Shown here one piece after another: positions 34,901 through 46,985 of a stretch of DNA of 64,000 nt. This DNA is from Crotophaga sulcirostris. Taxonomy: Eukaryota; Chordata; Aves; Cuculiformes; Crotophagidae. The translations under genes and the position numbers were made by a program. The notes below the pieces were generated by a model, which saw nothing but the letters and a program-made list of their open reading frames with translations, did no database searches and was not told the origin of the DNA. The first letter of the stretch is position 1. Each line of letters starts with the position of its first letter. Location of the stretch: the NCBI GenBank assembly GCA_013397455.1, contig VYZB01000078.1, forward strand, positions 1,367,090 to 1,431,089. Direction: 5' to 3'.

Positions 34901-37900
34901 ATAAACAAGAATAAATTGCATTGTATTTTAAACTTAATAGGAAGATGTGTATAAGAAAAACAGTAGCAATCAGCAATCTCTATGGTACAGTGCATGATTA
35001 AAAAAGTATGAACTAATAATATCCAGATGCTAAACTGCATACAATACTTCCACATTTTCCTCCAATTTTCTGTTCTGCAGCAACAGTGAAGGAAACTTTA
35101 TCTTTTCTTTCATTCTTTTTATGGCAGATCCTAATATTTCTTTAGAACTGCACATGCCACAGGGCAAACTAGCAAGTAATAACAATTTGTGAAGCAAGTG
35201 GCCTGTCTGTTGTTCTGTTCAATGGTTGCCAGTGCATTTTTCAGCTAAGAAATGAGCTGCTTGATTGAGAAATTTTAGACATATGTGGTGATTCCTCAGG
35301 CTGATAGAGAGTATTAATGGAATGAGGAGAAAAGTGTCTAAATATTTAATTTGTCTGTGCTGTCATTCTGCTTGTGGATATAGTACTACTAATTTTCTTG
35401 GATTTCCTTCATTACTCAATCTGCAGCTTAAGATACAATGTCAACTCTTTTTTTCTGCAAAACTTTTTCCAGTGTTTTCACTTTTCTAGTCCTTACCTGT
35501 GGATGAGCTACCCTGAATCAAAGATCCAACTAACCCAGGCATATTTTATTTTGTGGAGCATTATACTGCTTCTTCTTTCTAGATAAGACAGAGGCTGAAT
35601 TACATTATTGCTATCAGTAATAATCTGAATTGCTAAGCATGTTATCAGAGTTTGTAAGAAGGGGAAATCATAGGGGGAAGAGAATAAGTGGCAAATCTTA
35701 CCTTTGGCAAACTTGACCCAGTGTAGCCTGTTTCTTTAAGTCCTGGACAGTTAATTTGCATTATAAATAATGCTTAATATTACAGGGTCCTTTATTAGAT
35801 CCTTAGGTGTTCCCCAAAGGCTGACATTGTCAAAAAAAAAGAAGAGCAAACAAGTAATATTTTAGAATATGTTCATGTTAAAGTGTGGTTCTACTCAGAA
35901 AAAGGGACTGTAAAACTAGCACCTTTTAACTCAACAGATTCTACTCACATTAAGTTGTATGAACTTCTTTTATTGACAAAAATAAGCCTTGACTCTTTTT
36001 TCACACCTGGTCAGCACAGTGATTGTTCAGTGAATTGAATTATGTTGAATCTTGGACTCTGTCAGCAGGGTCAGGTACTTGTTAACGTCTTCATAATTAT
36101 TTAAAGCAATGAAACTTCACTTTTTTGCTGCAGGTTTACTTGGTTCCAAGGTGTTACTGCTTTTGATGGCCTTGCTGGACCCACAGCACACTCAGAAGCT
36201 GCCTCAGGTAGAAAGAACACAGTTTAACTCCCAAAGCCCCAGATGAAAGTGTGAAAATTCAGCCTGAATATTAAGAGTGTTGAAAACAGAAACTGGTGAT
36301 AAGAAATGACAGTACTGGAGCCCTGACTTTCAGAAAGTTGCTGAAGGAACGCTGCCATAGTCAACCTCTAATGCAAACCTGGCCTGTGCACTGGTAAAGC
36401 ACTCTCCAGGATTCAGTGTTGCAGATTCAACATGAGCAGTCATACGATTTCCAACAGAGCTGTTTGAAACAGTCTTGCAGAAAATCGAGCTCTTCTGAAA
36501 GCCTTTCTAATTTAAGTTACGAAAATTTCTTGTTTTGAAACTTCCCTTGAGAGGAAATTTAGAAAAAAAAAAGGAGTATCCAGCATCAAAGAGAGCACTT
36601 GATTTCAGGGTCTACTGAGGTGTCCTGAAATGGAGGAACCACCCATTTTAGATGGTTTATGGACAAATTCTGGAGAATGTAAAGTTTACTGATGCTTCTT
36701 GGCTTACTGTTTGCTTAGTGGACACAGACCACAACTTTTCCAGGCTTTCTCACCTGGTACTAGTGGTCTAAGCAAAATGGGATAAAAAACCTAATCAATT
36801 TCGCACAAGTTTTTATGAAAGAGTAAGTAATGGCTTTCACCACCAAGTGGGACTGTGCAGATGAGTTAATGATATCCTTCAACAGTGTCTTGGATTATCT
36901 TTTTTTTCTAGAGTATAAAACATTTCTGTCCTAATTTAATTCAGTGCAACAATAGAAATGGAAAAAATGAGGATCTGTGTTTTTCTGGCACTCAGACCCT
37001 TGCTATGGTGTCTGCCACATCTGGGCTTTGTGTTTCTTCACCTTTCACTTTGCATAAGGAAAGAAGCGTCACATTCCTGATCTGCTGTAAACTAACTCTG
37101 CCATAAAGTAACCAAGTAGATATCAGCCAGTGGTGTCTGGTTTTGTCTCTGAACTGAGTGCTGGCCTCTGCAGCAGGCTAAGTCCTTTCACAAGAGGCCA
37201 GAGGGGTGGGAAAATAAAAAACTCTTACAGGTTTGTCTTCTTTATTAAAATAAATGGATCACCATATGAATAGACAGTTCACAATTCATCAGGGGAAAGT
37301 CAATACAGAGGAGTTTTTTCACTACGTTTTATTGGACAGAGAGCCTTATATGCTTAAATACCATGAGGACATGGGAAGCCAGGTACACCTCCAAATATTT
37401 CAAATAAAAGCAGAATTTTCTAAACACTGGCAGTGATTTTCTTTGTAAATAGGTTTAACCTTGGACCTTCTGTCATCTTGTATTTTTACACAGGAAATTA
37501 ATTTTCTACATCCTCTGTGTGCATAGAGAAGACATAAAGTCAAAAAACTCCGCAGGATTTCTAAAAAAGCCTCCATATAAATTTTAAAATTAAACAGATG
37601 TTATATGATTACCATTAAATCTCAGCCATGAGTTCCTGGGTTATAAACTATACATGATGTTCTGAAGCAAGAGATGAAATAGATTTTTTTCAATTATTGA
37701 AGGTTTTCCAGATCAAAAAGATCAGGATTTAGATGAATCCATACAGACCTTGTGTTCCAACAAGAGTTTATAAACATTGAAAATAAGTAAATGCTCTCGC
37801 AAAAGCTAGTAAATGGCCATGGGTGGAGATGCTCTGTGACTGTCCAGCTCTGCTGCGAATGCAGTTGTGCACTGCCAAGAGCATGTCCATTGTGATCGCT

Positions 37901-38342
37901 GTCATCAGTGGGCATTGGAGTGGATCCCAGGTGAGCTAAGGGTAAGCGCGCCTGCTTGCCTGGTCGCTGACTGCAATCCTTGTTCCATGTCTGTAATTCC
38001 AGAAAAAATCCCCATATCTTGTGTTTGTAGTTCAAAATTGCTACATTATGAAATTTTGTACTGGGGGAAGGAAGTTTTTGAGAAAGGAAAAAGCAGGCTC
38101 TGCTCCTGCCTGCTAGAGCCTTGGGTCTGGCTTGCTACCTTGCTTTCCTTGTTGCCCACTGTCACCATCAGCTGCTGCAGAGCCACCCTGAGCATACAGG
38201 ATAGAGTTTCAAGGGAAGTGAGAAGCCCATCTCCTCCTGTCCAAGCTTGCTCTCAACAGCACTCAACCATTCCTTGCCAGAGCAATCCTTTTCCACACCC
38301 ATCTATGAATGTAGAGTCATCATCTTGCACTCATTGCTTTTG
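31961..38342. other. Unique noncoding DNA, no gene seen
   Basis: More than 6 kb without a recognisable gene. The part at 33050-33480 is somewhat GC-richer and holds overlapping frames on both strands (32819-33417) without known domains. A poly-A-like run lies at 34219-34227. Open frame 37867-38343 (158 codons) reaches into a Ser/Pro/Cys-rich stretch, but has no domain I recognise and no supporting splice context. Confidence 0.5.
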
Positions 38343-38460
38343 ATCATTGTACTGTCTTCTTTGCTTGGACTGGTTTGAACCTTTTTAGAAGCTGGCATAT
38401 AATCATTGCACTGTCTTCTTTGCTTGGACTGGTTTAAACTTTTTTAGAAGCTGGCATATT
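38343..38460 (+). repeat. Tandem duplication, two 59-bp units
   Basis: The unit starting ATCATTGTACTGTCTTCTTT at 38343 is repeated from 38402 as ATCATTGCACTGTCTTCTTT, ending GAAGCTGGCATAT in both. The two units differ at only a few positions (T/C in the eighth base, GAACC versus AAACT in the middle), so the duplication is fairly recent. Unit length is 59 bases. There is no coding consequence. Confidence 0.95.
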
Positions 38461-41400
38461 CATTCACTATTATTGTGGTTATATTTGTTTTCTTCATCTT
38501 TTACTTGGTCTTTGGGTGTTGAGGATATTTACTGAAACTAAGAGAGAGCAGCTACCTATTATGGTCCCATGAACATTTTATGCAAATATCATTATGATTT
38601 CTATGATGACTGTCCTTAAATGTTGAGGTCTACCATGGAATGTAGACTCACATCATGTAGTATTGGTCATATAAAAGCTAAACATCTAGTCTAAAGTGGT
38701 CACCAACACCCTTTTATGCTGTATGGAGAACAAGACAGGATCTTTCATCACACCTGAAGATAGGCTTCTTAAGCTAGTGAGGGCCAAATGGCTAACAGTA
38801 GATGAGACAAAACCAGTGTAGCCTACACATGCAACCTGTAAGTTACATATTATTCTACTATATCACTGATTTCACCTCATGTACAGTTCTGGCTGTGGAA
38901 TTACTCCAGCAATTAATATTAAATTTCGGGCATGATTCACCTTTCAGCAACCCTAGGGATTCAGTCATGAAATCATGGGAGCTATATGACACTGAGCATC
39001 ATGGTCCAGAGAGGCAGGTGTTGTGTCGAGGAGCAGGGTGCTGGGGATGGTGTTCTTGCAGAAAAATGTGTGTTTTGGAGACTGAGAATAGAGGGGGAAC
39101 CATCACATTTGCCTTGTGCGTTGCACTTTACTTTTACTTCACTACTGGAGACACGTTACTTGTCTAGAGGTATGATGATGAAGCAGCCTAAGAGAGATAA
39201 AAGCAGAAAACCCAAAGACAGGAAGAAAAGCGCTTACAACGCGCAACAGGGAGAAGTGGCAAACTTGACCTTGTCTGGAAAGGGACTTGGAGCTGTGATG
39301 AGAGACATTGCCCTGTAGGATAAGACCTCCAACATGCAGAGGGAATAGGAGACAAAAACCAGTTCACACCAGTTTTTCCTTGCAATTAGAAAATTAAGCA
39401 ATGCAAAGATTATTAGTGAACTGCCTAAGCATGACAGAAATAACAAGAGCCTTCACGTTATCACCTGATTTTCTGTGGTGCCACAGAGGAATTCCAGAGT
39501 GTTGTCTCCACTCTCCCTCATGGAGCAAAGGCTCAGTGGATGTAAAAAATTATCCTTTTCATTCTCTTGGCATTAGGTTGTACATCCACGTCATATAGTA
39601 TTTTGCCACTTCAGTGCTGTAGACTTTCTGTACCCCAAAGAAGGGCGACTTTCCATGCTACTTTTTATCTTTCCAAATATGTCCCCGTTCAGCCTTATTT
39701 TCCTCTTGGTTTCCTCCATCTGGTTTTCGTCTGACCCTGAGCAGCTGTCCAAGGTGTGTACACATATATCCTTTTGCTTGTTTCATCTGTTGAGATGCCT
39801 TTCTGCTGAATATCTGCTTAACATAATTTTTATTTGGATCCATTTAATTTTTAATCTTTGTTTTAGTCTTCATAACAGAGCTCCCCTGTCAACTGTCTAT
39901 TGTTTAGGAGCTTCAAGGGTGCACAGAAGAATTCAGTCACTCTTAAAATCCCCCACCACCGTATGGTATACAGTATTGAGTATTTAATCCCATTAATGTG
40001 GGATTCATTCAACTGAAGAACTTACCTAACCCAGTATGAGGATGTCAGGGAAAGTAGTAGTACGCAATTCTTTTGCATATTTCTTTCCCCTTGGAATCAT
40101 CAGATGATGCATTGTGGGATTTCTGCTTTGTGGCCTGGAAAGGTAAAACACCAGGAACATTTAAGAGGTTATGAAAATATGCTTCACTGCACAAAAGCTC
40201 AGATAAAAAGTTCAAAATTCCACAGGAATCTGTAAGGCTGCCCTCTGAATGCTCTAATAACCACAAAGTGCTTCCCTTTTCAGAGATGCTGCAGAAGCAG
40301 TAACGGGAGAGCCAGAGCTGGCCTTGAAGCCAGGCTCATGACTCCCATGAATTATTACATGGACTCTGTTCATACTCCCTAACTCCACCATGTCTTCCCT
40401 GACTTGTCTACTTGATCTCTATCATATCGGCACACAGGAACCAAATCTGTATTATTTGTTTTGATTGCTCTTTGGTTTTTTTCATGGAAAATCAAGGTTT
40501 TCTAAGGATTTATTTGTGTAATTGTGGGGAAAAGGGAATTCCATAATGTTGTTTCAAAATATCCTACATACATTACGTGTTTTCTGTCTTTTTACCTCAC
40601 ATCTATTAATTGTCTGCTGTTTTCCTCACCCATAGAGCACTAGCTTTCAGGATAAATCCCAGCACTTGGCACATAACGCATGGTTGATTGTGACTTGCTA
40701 GGCTGACTACTGTATTGGACACAGTACAGATGGTTACAGAGACCATCTTTGGGCTAGTCCATCACAAAAAGAATCAATGGTTTAAGGATCAGTTTGGCTC
40801 CACAGAGGTACTGAGACACTAGGAATATAGTATTGGAATACAACAATATTTTTTTAAAAGAACAATAAAATATATGGATAAGAAGTAGGCAGAACAGAAG
40901 CATAAGCTTGCATAGTTAGTGGGATGGAAAAACTGGAACGGCATAGGCAAAGAAGAAAAAAATACCAGGGAAAGGATTCTCTGTACTTAGTTAGACATCT
41001 AGAGGTATCTTTTATGGCGGTTTTGAGCTTATTCATATACTTTGATGTGTACTGTGAATACTTTTACCTGATTAGTCTTTCAAAAAGATAAATCAGATAC
41101 ATTCTGGACACATCTGATTTTTTTTAAGAGCTTCAAGAGAATTTATCTTCATTCAAAAGGATATAAGTTTAACTTTTCCCCTATTTTTTTAAAAAATCAC
41201 CCGATACCAATTAGAATTCCTTTACTGCTGGGCTGATTTATAGTACTGTAATACAGCACTGAAAATATGAAAGCAGAGAAGCAATATTTCAAAATGCAGC
41301 ATAAAATCAACAATAAAAATGTATATTTATAACCTGAAAAGTATGATTTCATCTTGGAGAATTACCAAGCTAATAGCAGTAATAAGCATGATTTTAGTTG

Positions 41401-41804
41401 TACCATATTGTACTTATTAAACACTTCAGGGGACTTGTGAATAAATCAAATCACAAGATCATTTCTAGATATTTGAACATATTTTTAGATATTATAAAAA
41501 TGTGGAAATCTGTCGCAACTGGTTATCATTTGTTCATGTTTTCCAAAAAAAAGGTTTTAATCATAAACCTCATTGTTACATCTTTCAGGATACTGGGCTG
41601 ATGCCTGCAGGCTGGAAAAGTAACTCCATTTAATAAATGTAGATTTAAAATCTTTTGGAGAAAAAATTAAAGCAGAAAAAAATATGTGCAATAATGTGAA
41701 TTATACTCACTATCCCAGGAAATCTTGTTTGGTGTAGAGAGGATGTTTCAGAGGAAGGTAGAGAAATGTTTTTGTAATAAAGATAGGCCATAACCAAAAG
41801 CCTG
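38461..41804. other. Unique noncoding DNA, no gene seen
   Basis: No recognisable gene. Overlapping frames at 38802-39318 and 39655-39987 have no domains I know. The stretch 41200-41420 is AT-rich and complex with many short homeodomain-like words (CCAATTAGAATTC, GTAATAAGCATG) and could be a regulatory block, but this is weak. Confidence 0.5.
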
Positions 41805-41862
41805 GAGCCAAACTTGTGAGCTACAATATGGAAAGCTTGGATTCAAACTCATACTTTGTGGA
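41805..41862 (+). mobile_element. Possible MIR (CORE-SINE) relic
   Basis: The words GAGCTACAATATGG, AAAGCTTGGATTCAAACTC and ATACTTTG follow, in order and spacing, the MIR consensus stretch that reads AGCTAGTAAGTGGCAGAGCT and GGATTCGAACCCAGGTCTG. Only this small window is recognisable, so a chance match is possible. Confidence 0.4.
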
Positions 41863-44800
41863 TTTATCACGGGCAGAACTCCAGCCTTGAAGGATGAGAT
41901 TTATCTCATGGAAGTGCATGAGTGAAGGAACGGAACTTTATATTATTCATTGCTACTATTATTACGTGTAGTATGGTGAAGTCCAGAGGACTCGGGTGAA
42001 ACTGACGCTCCACTGTGTTAGATGCTGTACAAGCAGATTGTGAAAGAAAGGTCCACATTTGGGAACAGTACTGGGTAGACCACTAAAATGAATAGTTGGA
42101 AGAGAAGCAGATACAGAAACAGACTATTGAATTGCAAAGAAGCTAACAGAAATTGAAGTTTGTAGATTACAGGAGTTTAAACATACAGTCAAACAGCATT
42201 TCCCAGTGTTCCAGGTGTGTAGGCAAGAAAACAAATGAATGGCTGACTTCTTTAGGAACTAGACCTCCTAAGTAATCTGTTGTTGCTTGAGTTCCACGGA
42301 AGCTATTTTTTATACCAATTTACAATTAACAATGTACACCATCTGAGAAATTGGTCCCATTTATTCTGCTTTGTCATTTCTGGGACAGTGTGGTCCACTG
42401 GACATGCACAGATGCAGAAGATGGAAGTCTGAAATCCACCAGGCAGAAAGGCTTTTTTGATGTTGACCTGTTGTGGGAGGGGAAACTTACTCTGTACTAG
42501 TAGTTTTGAAAGCTATGGTTGTTCCTTAATATTTTTCCTCTTGATTGATCTTTGGTTAAAAACAACAGAAAGTGTTCCTTTGATTCTGTTTTCAGTAGAT
42601 TTGACAATAGGATTGTAGGAAACCACTGCCTTCCACCAGCTTTCTTTCCAGCTTCAAAATGGCTTGTGCTATTATTTTTCAGAGTTTATGGTGAAACAAA
42701 TTCCTTCATGGCGTGAACACCATGAAATGACAACTTTCAGCCCATAGTGAATTGTTCTGGCTGAGTTGAAACCCTTGAAATTAAAGATTGTAATAGAAAT
42801 ACTGGTGGAAGCCTTTATGATAGCAGTATGAACAAAGCTCTGCTGTAATGTTTTCTGGAAACAGAGCCTTAATGATTTGTTCAGGAATCTGTTCTGATCT
42901 CATCATAAAGGGAAAAGTATTCCTGTCAAGTTTAATCCCAGGCTTCCTATAACCTGGTGCATATTTCCAACAGGCACTATTAGTAGACAAGCAGCATTTA
43001 GAAAATAATTTTTGTTCTGCAGTACCCAGAGTGAAGAATAAAGAAAGACAATATTAATGACGTCCTTCAGAAATAGTAGGATGAGTAAAGTACAATCAAT
43101 TGCTGTACTGCGAATTACAGAAGGAAAAACACTCATTATTGTTACTACTGCTACGGTTTGCTCCGTACTGACAGAACGCTTTGAGATGATCTTTTTGGGT
43201 ATAGGAACTGACTGGCTTGGTTGACCCACAGTATGTTTTCACTAGAGGTGCAGATATGTTTCTATATATTGCTGTGTGGAATACACGCTTGCTTTCCTCA
43301 GGGACAATGAGTTGTCTGGGAAACAACAGATTGGAAGCAACTAACCTAAGATGTAAGTACATTGCATAACACTCTATAGTGCAGAAACATTGCAGATAGC
43401 TCTGGATCTCGAGTCAACGGAGTGAGAGAGATGCACTGTGAAGTGTGAAAATAAAAAATCATTTGGAATTAGCTTCTGTATCTATCTCTTCACAGTCTGA
43501 ACCACACAGTGCAGACATGTCCTGACAGACCAAGTTAAGACAATGTGAACCAAAGAGAGACTAATGAGGTCCTACTTAGTAAGGCGAATTTAAAAAACAA
43601 AAATTAATTTGCAATCTACGCTTAAAAATATGAGTGTGGGAGAGTGTTTCATTGACAAGAAAACCTGCAAACCTTGTGTTGGCAAGTCTGGGAAAATGAA
43701 AGGAAAGTCCTCAGGTATCTAAACCCCTATCAGACTCCATGACAGGAAAGGGGCATACAAAGACCACTGGCTATGAATGCACAAAACCAACATGCTTATA
43801 CCTTATGTAGGAACTGAGGGTACAAAATGAATATAAAAATCTATCTCACTTTCAAGTTGTTACCTTTCTTAAGACTGTTACTTGTCTCCCTCTTTATTTA
43901 TCTACCTATCTCTTTATTGCCTATCTTCAATTTTAGAATATGTTTTGATGGCAGCGACTGATGTAGTACAGAGGAGCTCTTCTCCAAGAGAGTGAACAAT
44001 TACTGTCTTCAACCTGGGACTGGCCAGGATGGCTATGATGTACATGTGATATGGGTGCAAGATGTGTCCATTTTGTGGCTGCTGTTCCTCTGTGATTTAA
44101 AACACTTGTCTTTACTTATTAATTGAGTTCAATACATCTCTGCAGTCTTCCTTTGCTGACAGGAGCAACACGTGAAATTGCCACCTTTTGTTTGTCTCTT
44201 GAACATTGACCTTTACAACTCAAGACAAGGCAGGCTTACAAAAGGAATTTTCTGTATTATCTTGCCATAAAAAAAAATTCTGAAGTATATATATTTTTTT
44301 ACAATGGACTTGAGCGAAAACAAATGTTGAAACATGTGGGCCAATAAAAATGAGAACACTAATTTTTGGAAGAACACATAGTACAGTATTCTGATACAGT
44401 CCACAACATATCATGTGAAGAGGTTAGGCTCTTCTGGAAGGTCTTAGCTGAGCAGTTAGTTGGATCAAACCAAAATGGGTAGGAACTTAAACCACGTATT
44501 CCCACAGCCACTGCACAATTGTACAAGGATCACCTCAATTACTTTTTTAAAAATGTAAATTGGTTTCAGTTTTATGGCAGGACTAACATTTCATTGAACA
44601 TTATTTGTCTTCTCTCATCTTTCCCTCCAAGAAATTAAATGAGAATAAAGCCCCGGGATCCACCCCTAAGGGAAGACACAGTGTATTTATCCCAGAAGCC
44701 TCTTCTGTAGTGCACTTTTCTGGCCAATAAATAAGAAAGAAACCCTAAAGAGGTGCATCTGTGCTAAGGAATGTGTGCCTGCCTCAGATCCTGATTTTGT

Positions 44801-45167
44801 TTAGTGCTAATCTGGAGACAAACATTTCTTTCACGAAAAGTCCTTAGGGATGGTGAACTCCCTGTGTGCATGTTTGCGCTTGCCTTTTTGGAAAGCGTAA
44901 GCAGAAAACACGAAGCCTAAAGCTTAGCAAATGTAAGATATTTTTTGACACAGAGAATTTTTCAACTGCTTTCTTGAAAAACTCTTATTGTTTTTGGGTC
45001 CAAGTGGATAGGCTCTTGAAACATTCATTAAAACTGACTGAGGTGTCCAAGTTCTTAAAAATGTCAGTAGTACCTTTTGTACCTTTATTGATGTTGATGT
45101 GGTAAGGAAAGGAGGAAGAAGAGAGAGAGACATCAACATCCATGTAAAAGGCCTCACATGGTGGGTG
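41863..45167. other. Unique noncoding DNA, no gene seen
   Basis: AT-rich sequence without a gene. Overlapping minus-strand frames at 42781-43362 have no domain I recognise. A GA-rich run lies just before the CR1 tail at about 45107-45132. Confidence 0.5.
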
Positions 45168-45228
45168 TGTGTGGAACTGGATGATCTTTAAGGTCCCTTC
45201 CAACCCAAACCATTCTATGATTCTATAA
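45168..45228 (+). mobile_element. CR1 3' end fragment
   Basis: Only the last 60 bases of a CR1 element remain: GGAACTGGATGATCTTTAAG, then GTCCCTTCCAACCC, then the octamer tail CATTCTATGATTCTATA. CR1 copies truncated this severely at the 5' end are normal for target-primed insertion that aborted early. It lies on the same strand as the larger copy 800 bases downstream but is a separate insertion, since both have their own tails. Confidence 0.92.
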
Positions 45229-46024
45229 TATGGCTTATGCTTAAAGGAGAGACCAGCAGCGAACCAAGGGTATTCCTTGCTTATGAGAAATATTCTCCTC
45301 CTCTTCCTCCTACCTAGCTAAGTGACTACTAATGGTCAGACTAATTACAGTGCCTTTTCATCTGATTGCCATCAAATAGTTTCCAAATGTGTTTAGAAAC
45401 AGACAAAGGAGAAGTAAGACTATCCAGGAGAAAAGGCAGAGAAGACCACAGCCACCAGCAGGAGACAAAATGGAACTTGTAGGAGTTGGCTTTTGTCCTG
45501 TTTTTACATGTATGTCTTGTTTTCTTTTTACTTGGCTGTTCCTCACAATCGAGACTGTTCACTATCTGCCATCAGCATAGAAGGTAGTGTACTTTGGCAA
45601 AGGAAGGTATTGAAAGAACATGCCTACACCTGCCTGTCTGGTAGAGAGGCACTGAAATTTACCAGCTTGATGTGTTGAAAATCCCTCCTCCACTGCTTTC
45701 ACTTCCGTTACACTTTTTTTGGAAATAGTAACTAGTCCTACACTCCTGTGTTCTCTCCTAACACTTGATGTAACCTGTCAGAAACACTTTGCAAAGACTC
45801 CTCTACAGAACTGGGGAATACTAATGTTAATTTTATAACGTCAGTACTCTGATTTCTTTCCTTGGTATCACTTTTTGTCAAGATCCCTGGTCTTTATTAC
45901 TCCAGAAAATAATATGGCTCATTTTATGATAGCACCCACTTCTCTAAAATCTAAACTCTTTCCCGCTCACTGCCCTAGTACGTAACAACTTGTGCAGACA
46001 CATCACTGTACTTACAGTGTGAGC
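45229..46024. other. Unique spacer between two CR1 copies
   Basis: About 800 bases of unique sequence with no gene. Short frames on both strands at 45341-45678 overlap and show no known domain. Confidence 0.55.
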
Positions 46025-46770
46025 TATTTTAATGGTCAATACTGCAATGTACCAATGGATATCGGTGACAAGTTTGCCCTTCAGGGGTCCATACTGGGAC
46101 TACTGCTGTTTAATATTTTCATTAATGAAATAGACAGTGGCTATTGGCACAGGATGGGGGATGAAGGGATTGAGAGCAGCCCTGCCAAGAAGGACTGAGA
46201 GGTACTGGTGGATGAAAAGCCGGAAATGAGCCAACAACATGAGGCTGCAGCCAGAATGCCACCCATATCCTGGGCTGCATCAAAACAAGTGTGCTCGGCA
46301 GGTCGAGGGAGGTGATTCTGCCCCTCTACTCCACTCTGGTGAGACCCTGCCTGAAGTATTGTGTCCAGCTCTGGAGTCCTTAGCACAGGAAAGACATTGG
46401 CCTGTTGGAGTGTGTCCAGAGGTGGGCCAGAAAAATGATCAGAAGGATGGAACATCTTTCCTATGAGGAAAGACAGAGTTGGAATTGTTTAAGAGAAGGC
46501 TCCAAGGAGACGTTATTTCAGCATTTCAGTACTTAAAAGGGGGCTTATAAGAAAGACAGGAATATACTTTTTAGTGGCACTTGCACTGATAGAACAAGGA
46601 ATAACCGTTTTAAAGCTGAAAGAGGGTAAATTTAGACTGGATAGAAAGAAGAAATTTTTTACAATGAAGGTGGTGAAAGACAGGAACAGATTGCTCAGAG
46701 GGATGATAAATGCCCCATCCCTGGAAACATTCAAAATCAGGTTGGATGGGGCTCTGAGTAACCTCATGTA
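46025..46770 (+). pseudogene. CR1 ORF2 reverse-transcriptase remnant, catalytic box deleted
   Basis: Fragments of the reverse transcriptase are readable in several frames: GSILGLLLFNIF with INEIDSG (46087-46140), then HRMGDEGIESSPAKKD and a stop at 46196-46198, and at the end EGKFRLDRKKKFFTMKVV and APSLETFKIRLDGALSNLM (46620-46770). Compared with the copy at 29.9 kb, roughly 60 codons between IDSG and the following block are missing, including the catalytic FADD box. The sequence cannot encode an active enzyme. Confidence 0.9.
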
Positions 46771-46868
46771 GTTGAAGATATCTCTACTTGTTGAAGGGAG
46801 GTTGAACTAGATGACTTAAAAAAAACCTTCCAACCCAAACTATTCTATGATATTATGATATTATGATT
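46025..46868 (+). mobile_element. CR1 LINE, 5'-truncated, with internal deletion
   Basis: The copy starts in ORF2 (TTCAGGGGTCCATACTGGGA at 46080 is the usual GSILG block), continues through GCATCAAAACAAGTGTGCTC, TGGAGTGTGTCCAGAGG, AAAAATGATCAGAAGGATGG and CAGTACTTAAAAGGGGGCTT, and ends with CTTCCAACCCAAACTATTCT followed by a short ATTATGAT tail (to 46868). A deletion at about 46140 joins the GSILG block to a much later part of ORF2. Stop codons and frame changes are scattered through it. It is of the octamer-tail class and older than the 29.9 kb copy. Confidence 0.95.
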
Positions 46869-46888
46869 TTATTTTTTAAAAAATCTGT

Positions 46889-46985
46889 TTCCATAGCTGG
46901 ATAACTGAGGCACAGCTAGATGAAGTGACTTGACTGAGTTTACATGGAATTTTCAAGAGCCAGACAGGTACAACAGGATACGAGC
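46889..46985 (+). mobile_element. MIR (CORE-SINE) relic
   Basis: ATAACTGAGGCACAG, then GATGAAGTGACTTGACTGAG and TTTACATGGA follow the MIR consensus block AACTGAGGCTCAGAGAGGTT, AAGTGACTTGCCCAAGG and TCACACAGCTAG. After that, CAGACAGGTACAACAGGAT is a looser match. This old tRNA-derived SINE starts about 20 bases after the CR1 tail, so the CR1 inserted at or beside its left edge. Confidence 0.72.

Noticed and set aside
37867..38343. 158-codon open frame on the plus strand, Cys/Ser/Pro-rich
   Set aside because: No domain I recognise, no plausible exon boundaries, and no neighbouring exons. One open frame of this length is expected by chance in 64 kb.
39655..39987. 110-codon hydrophobic frame that could be read as a membrane protein
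   Set aside because: T-rich DNA gives hydrophobic codons; an equally open frame runs on the opposite strand at 39658-39843, and no family is recognisable.
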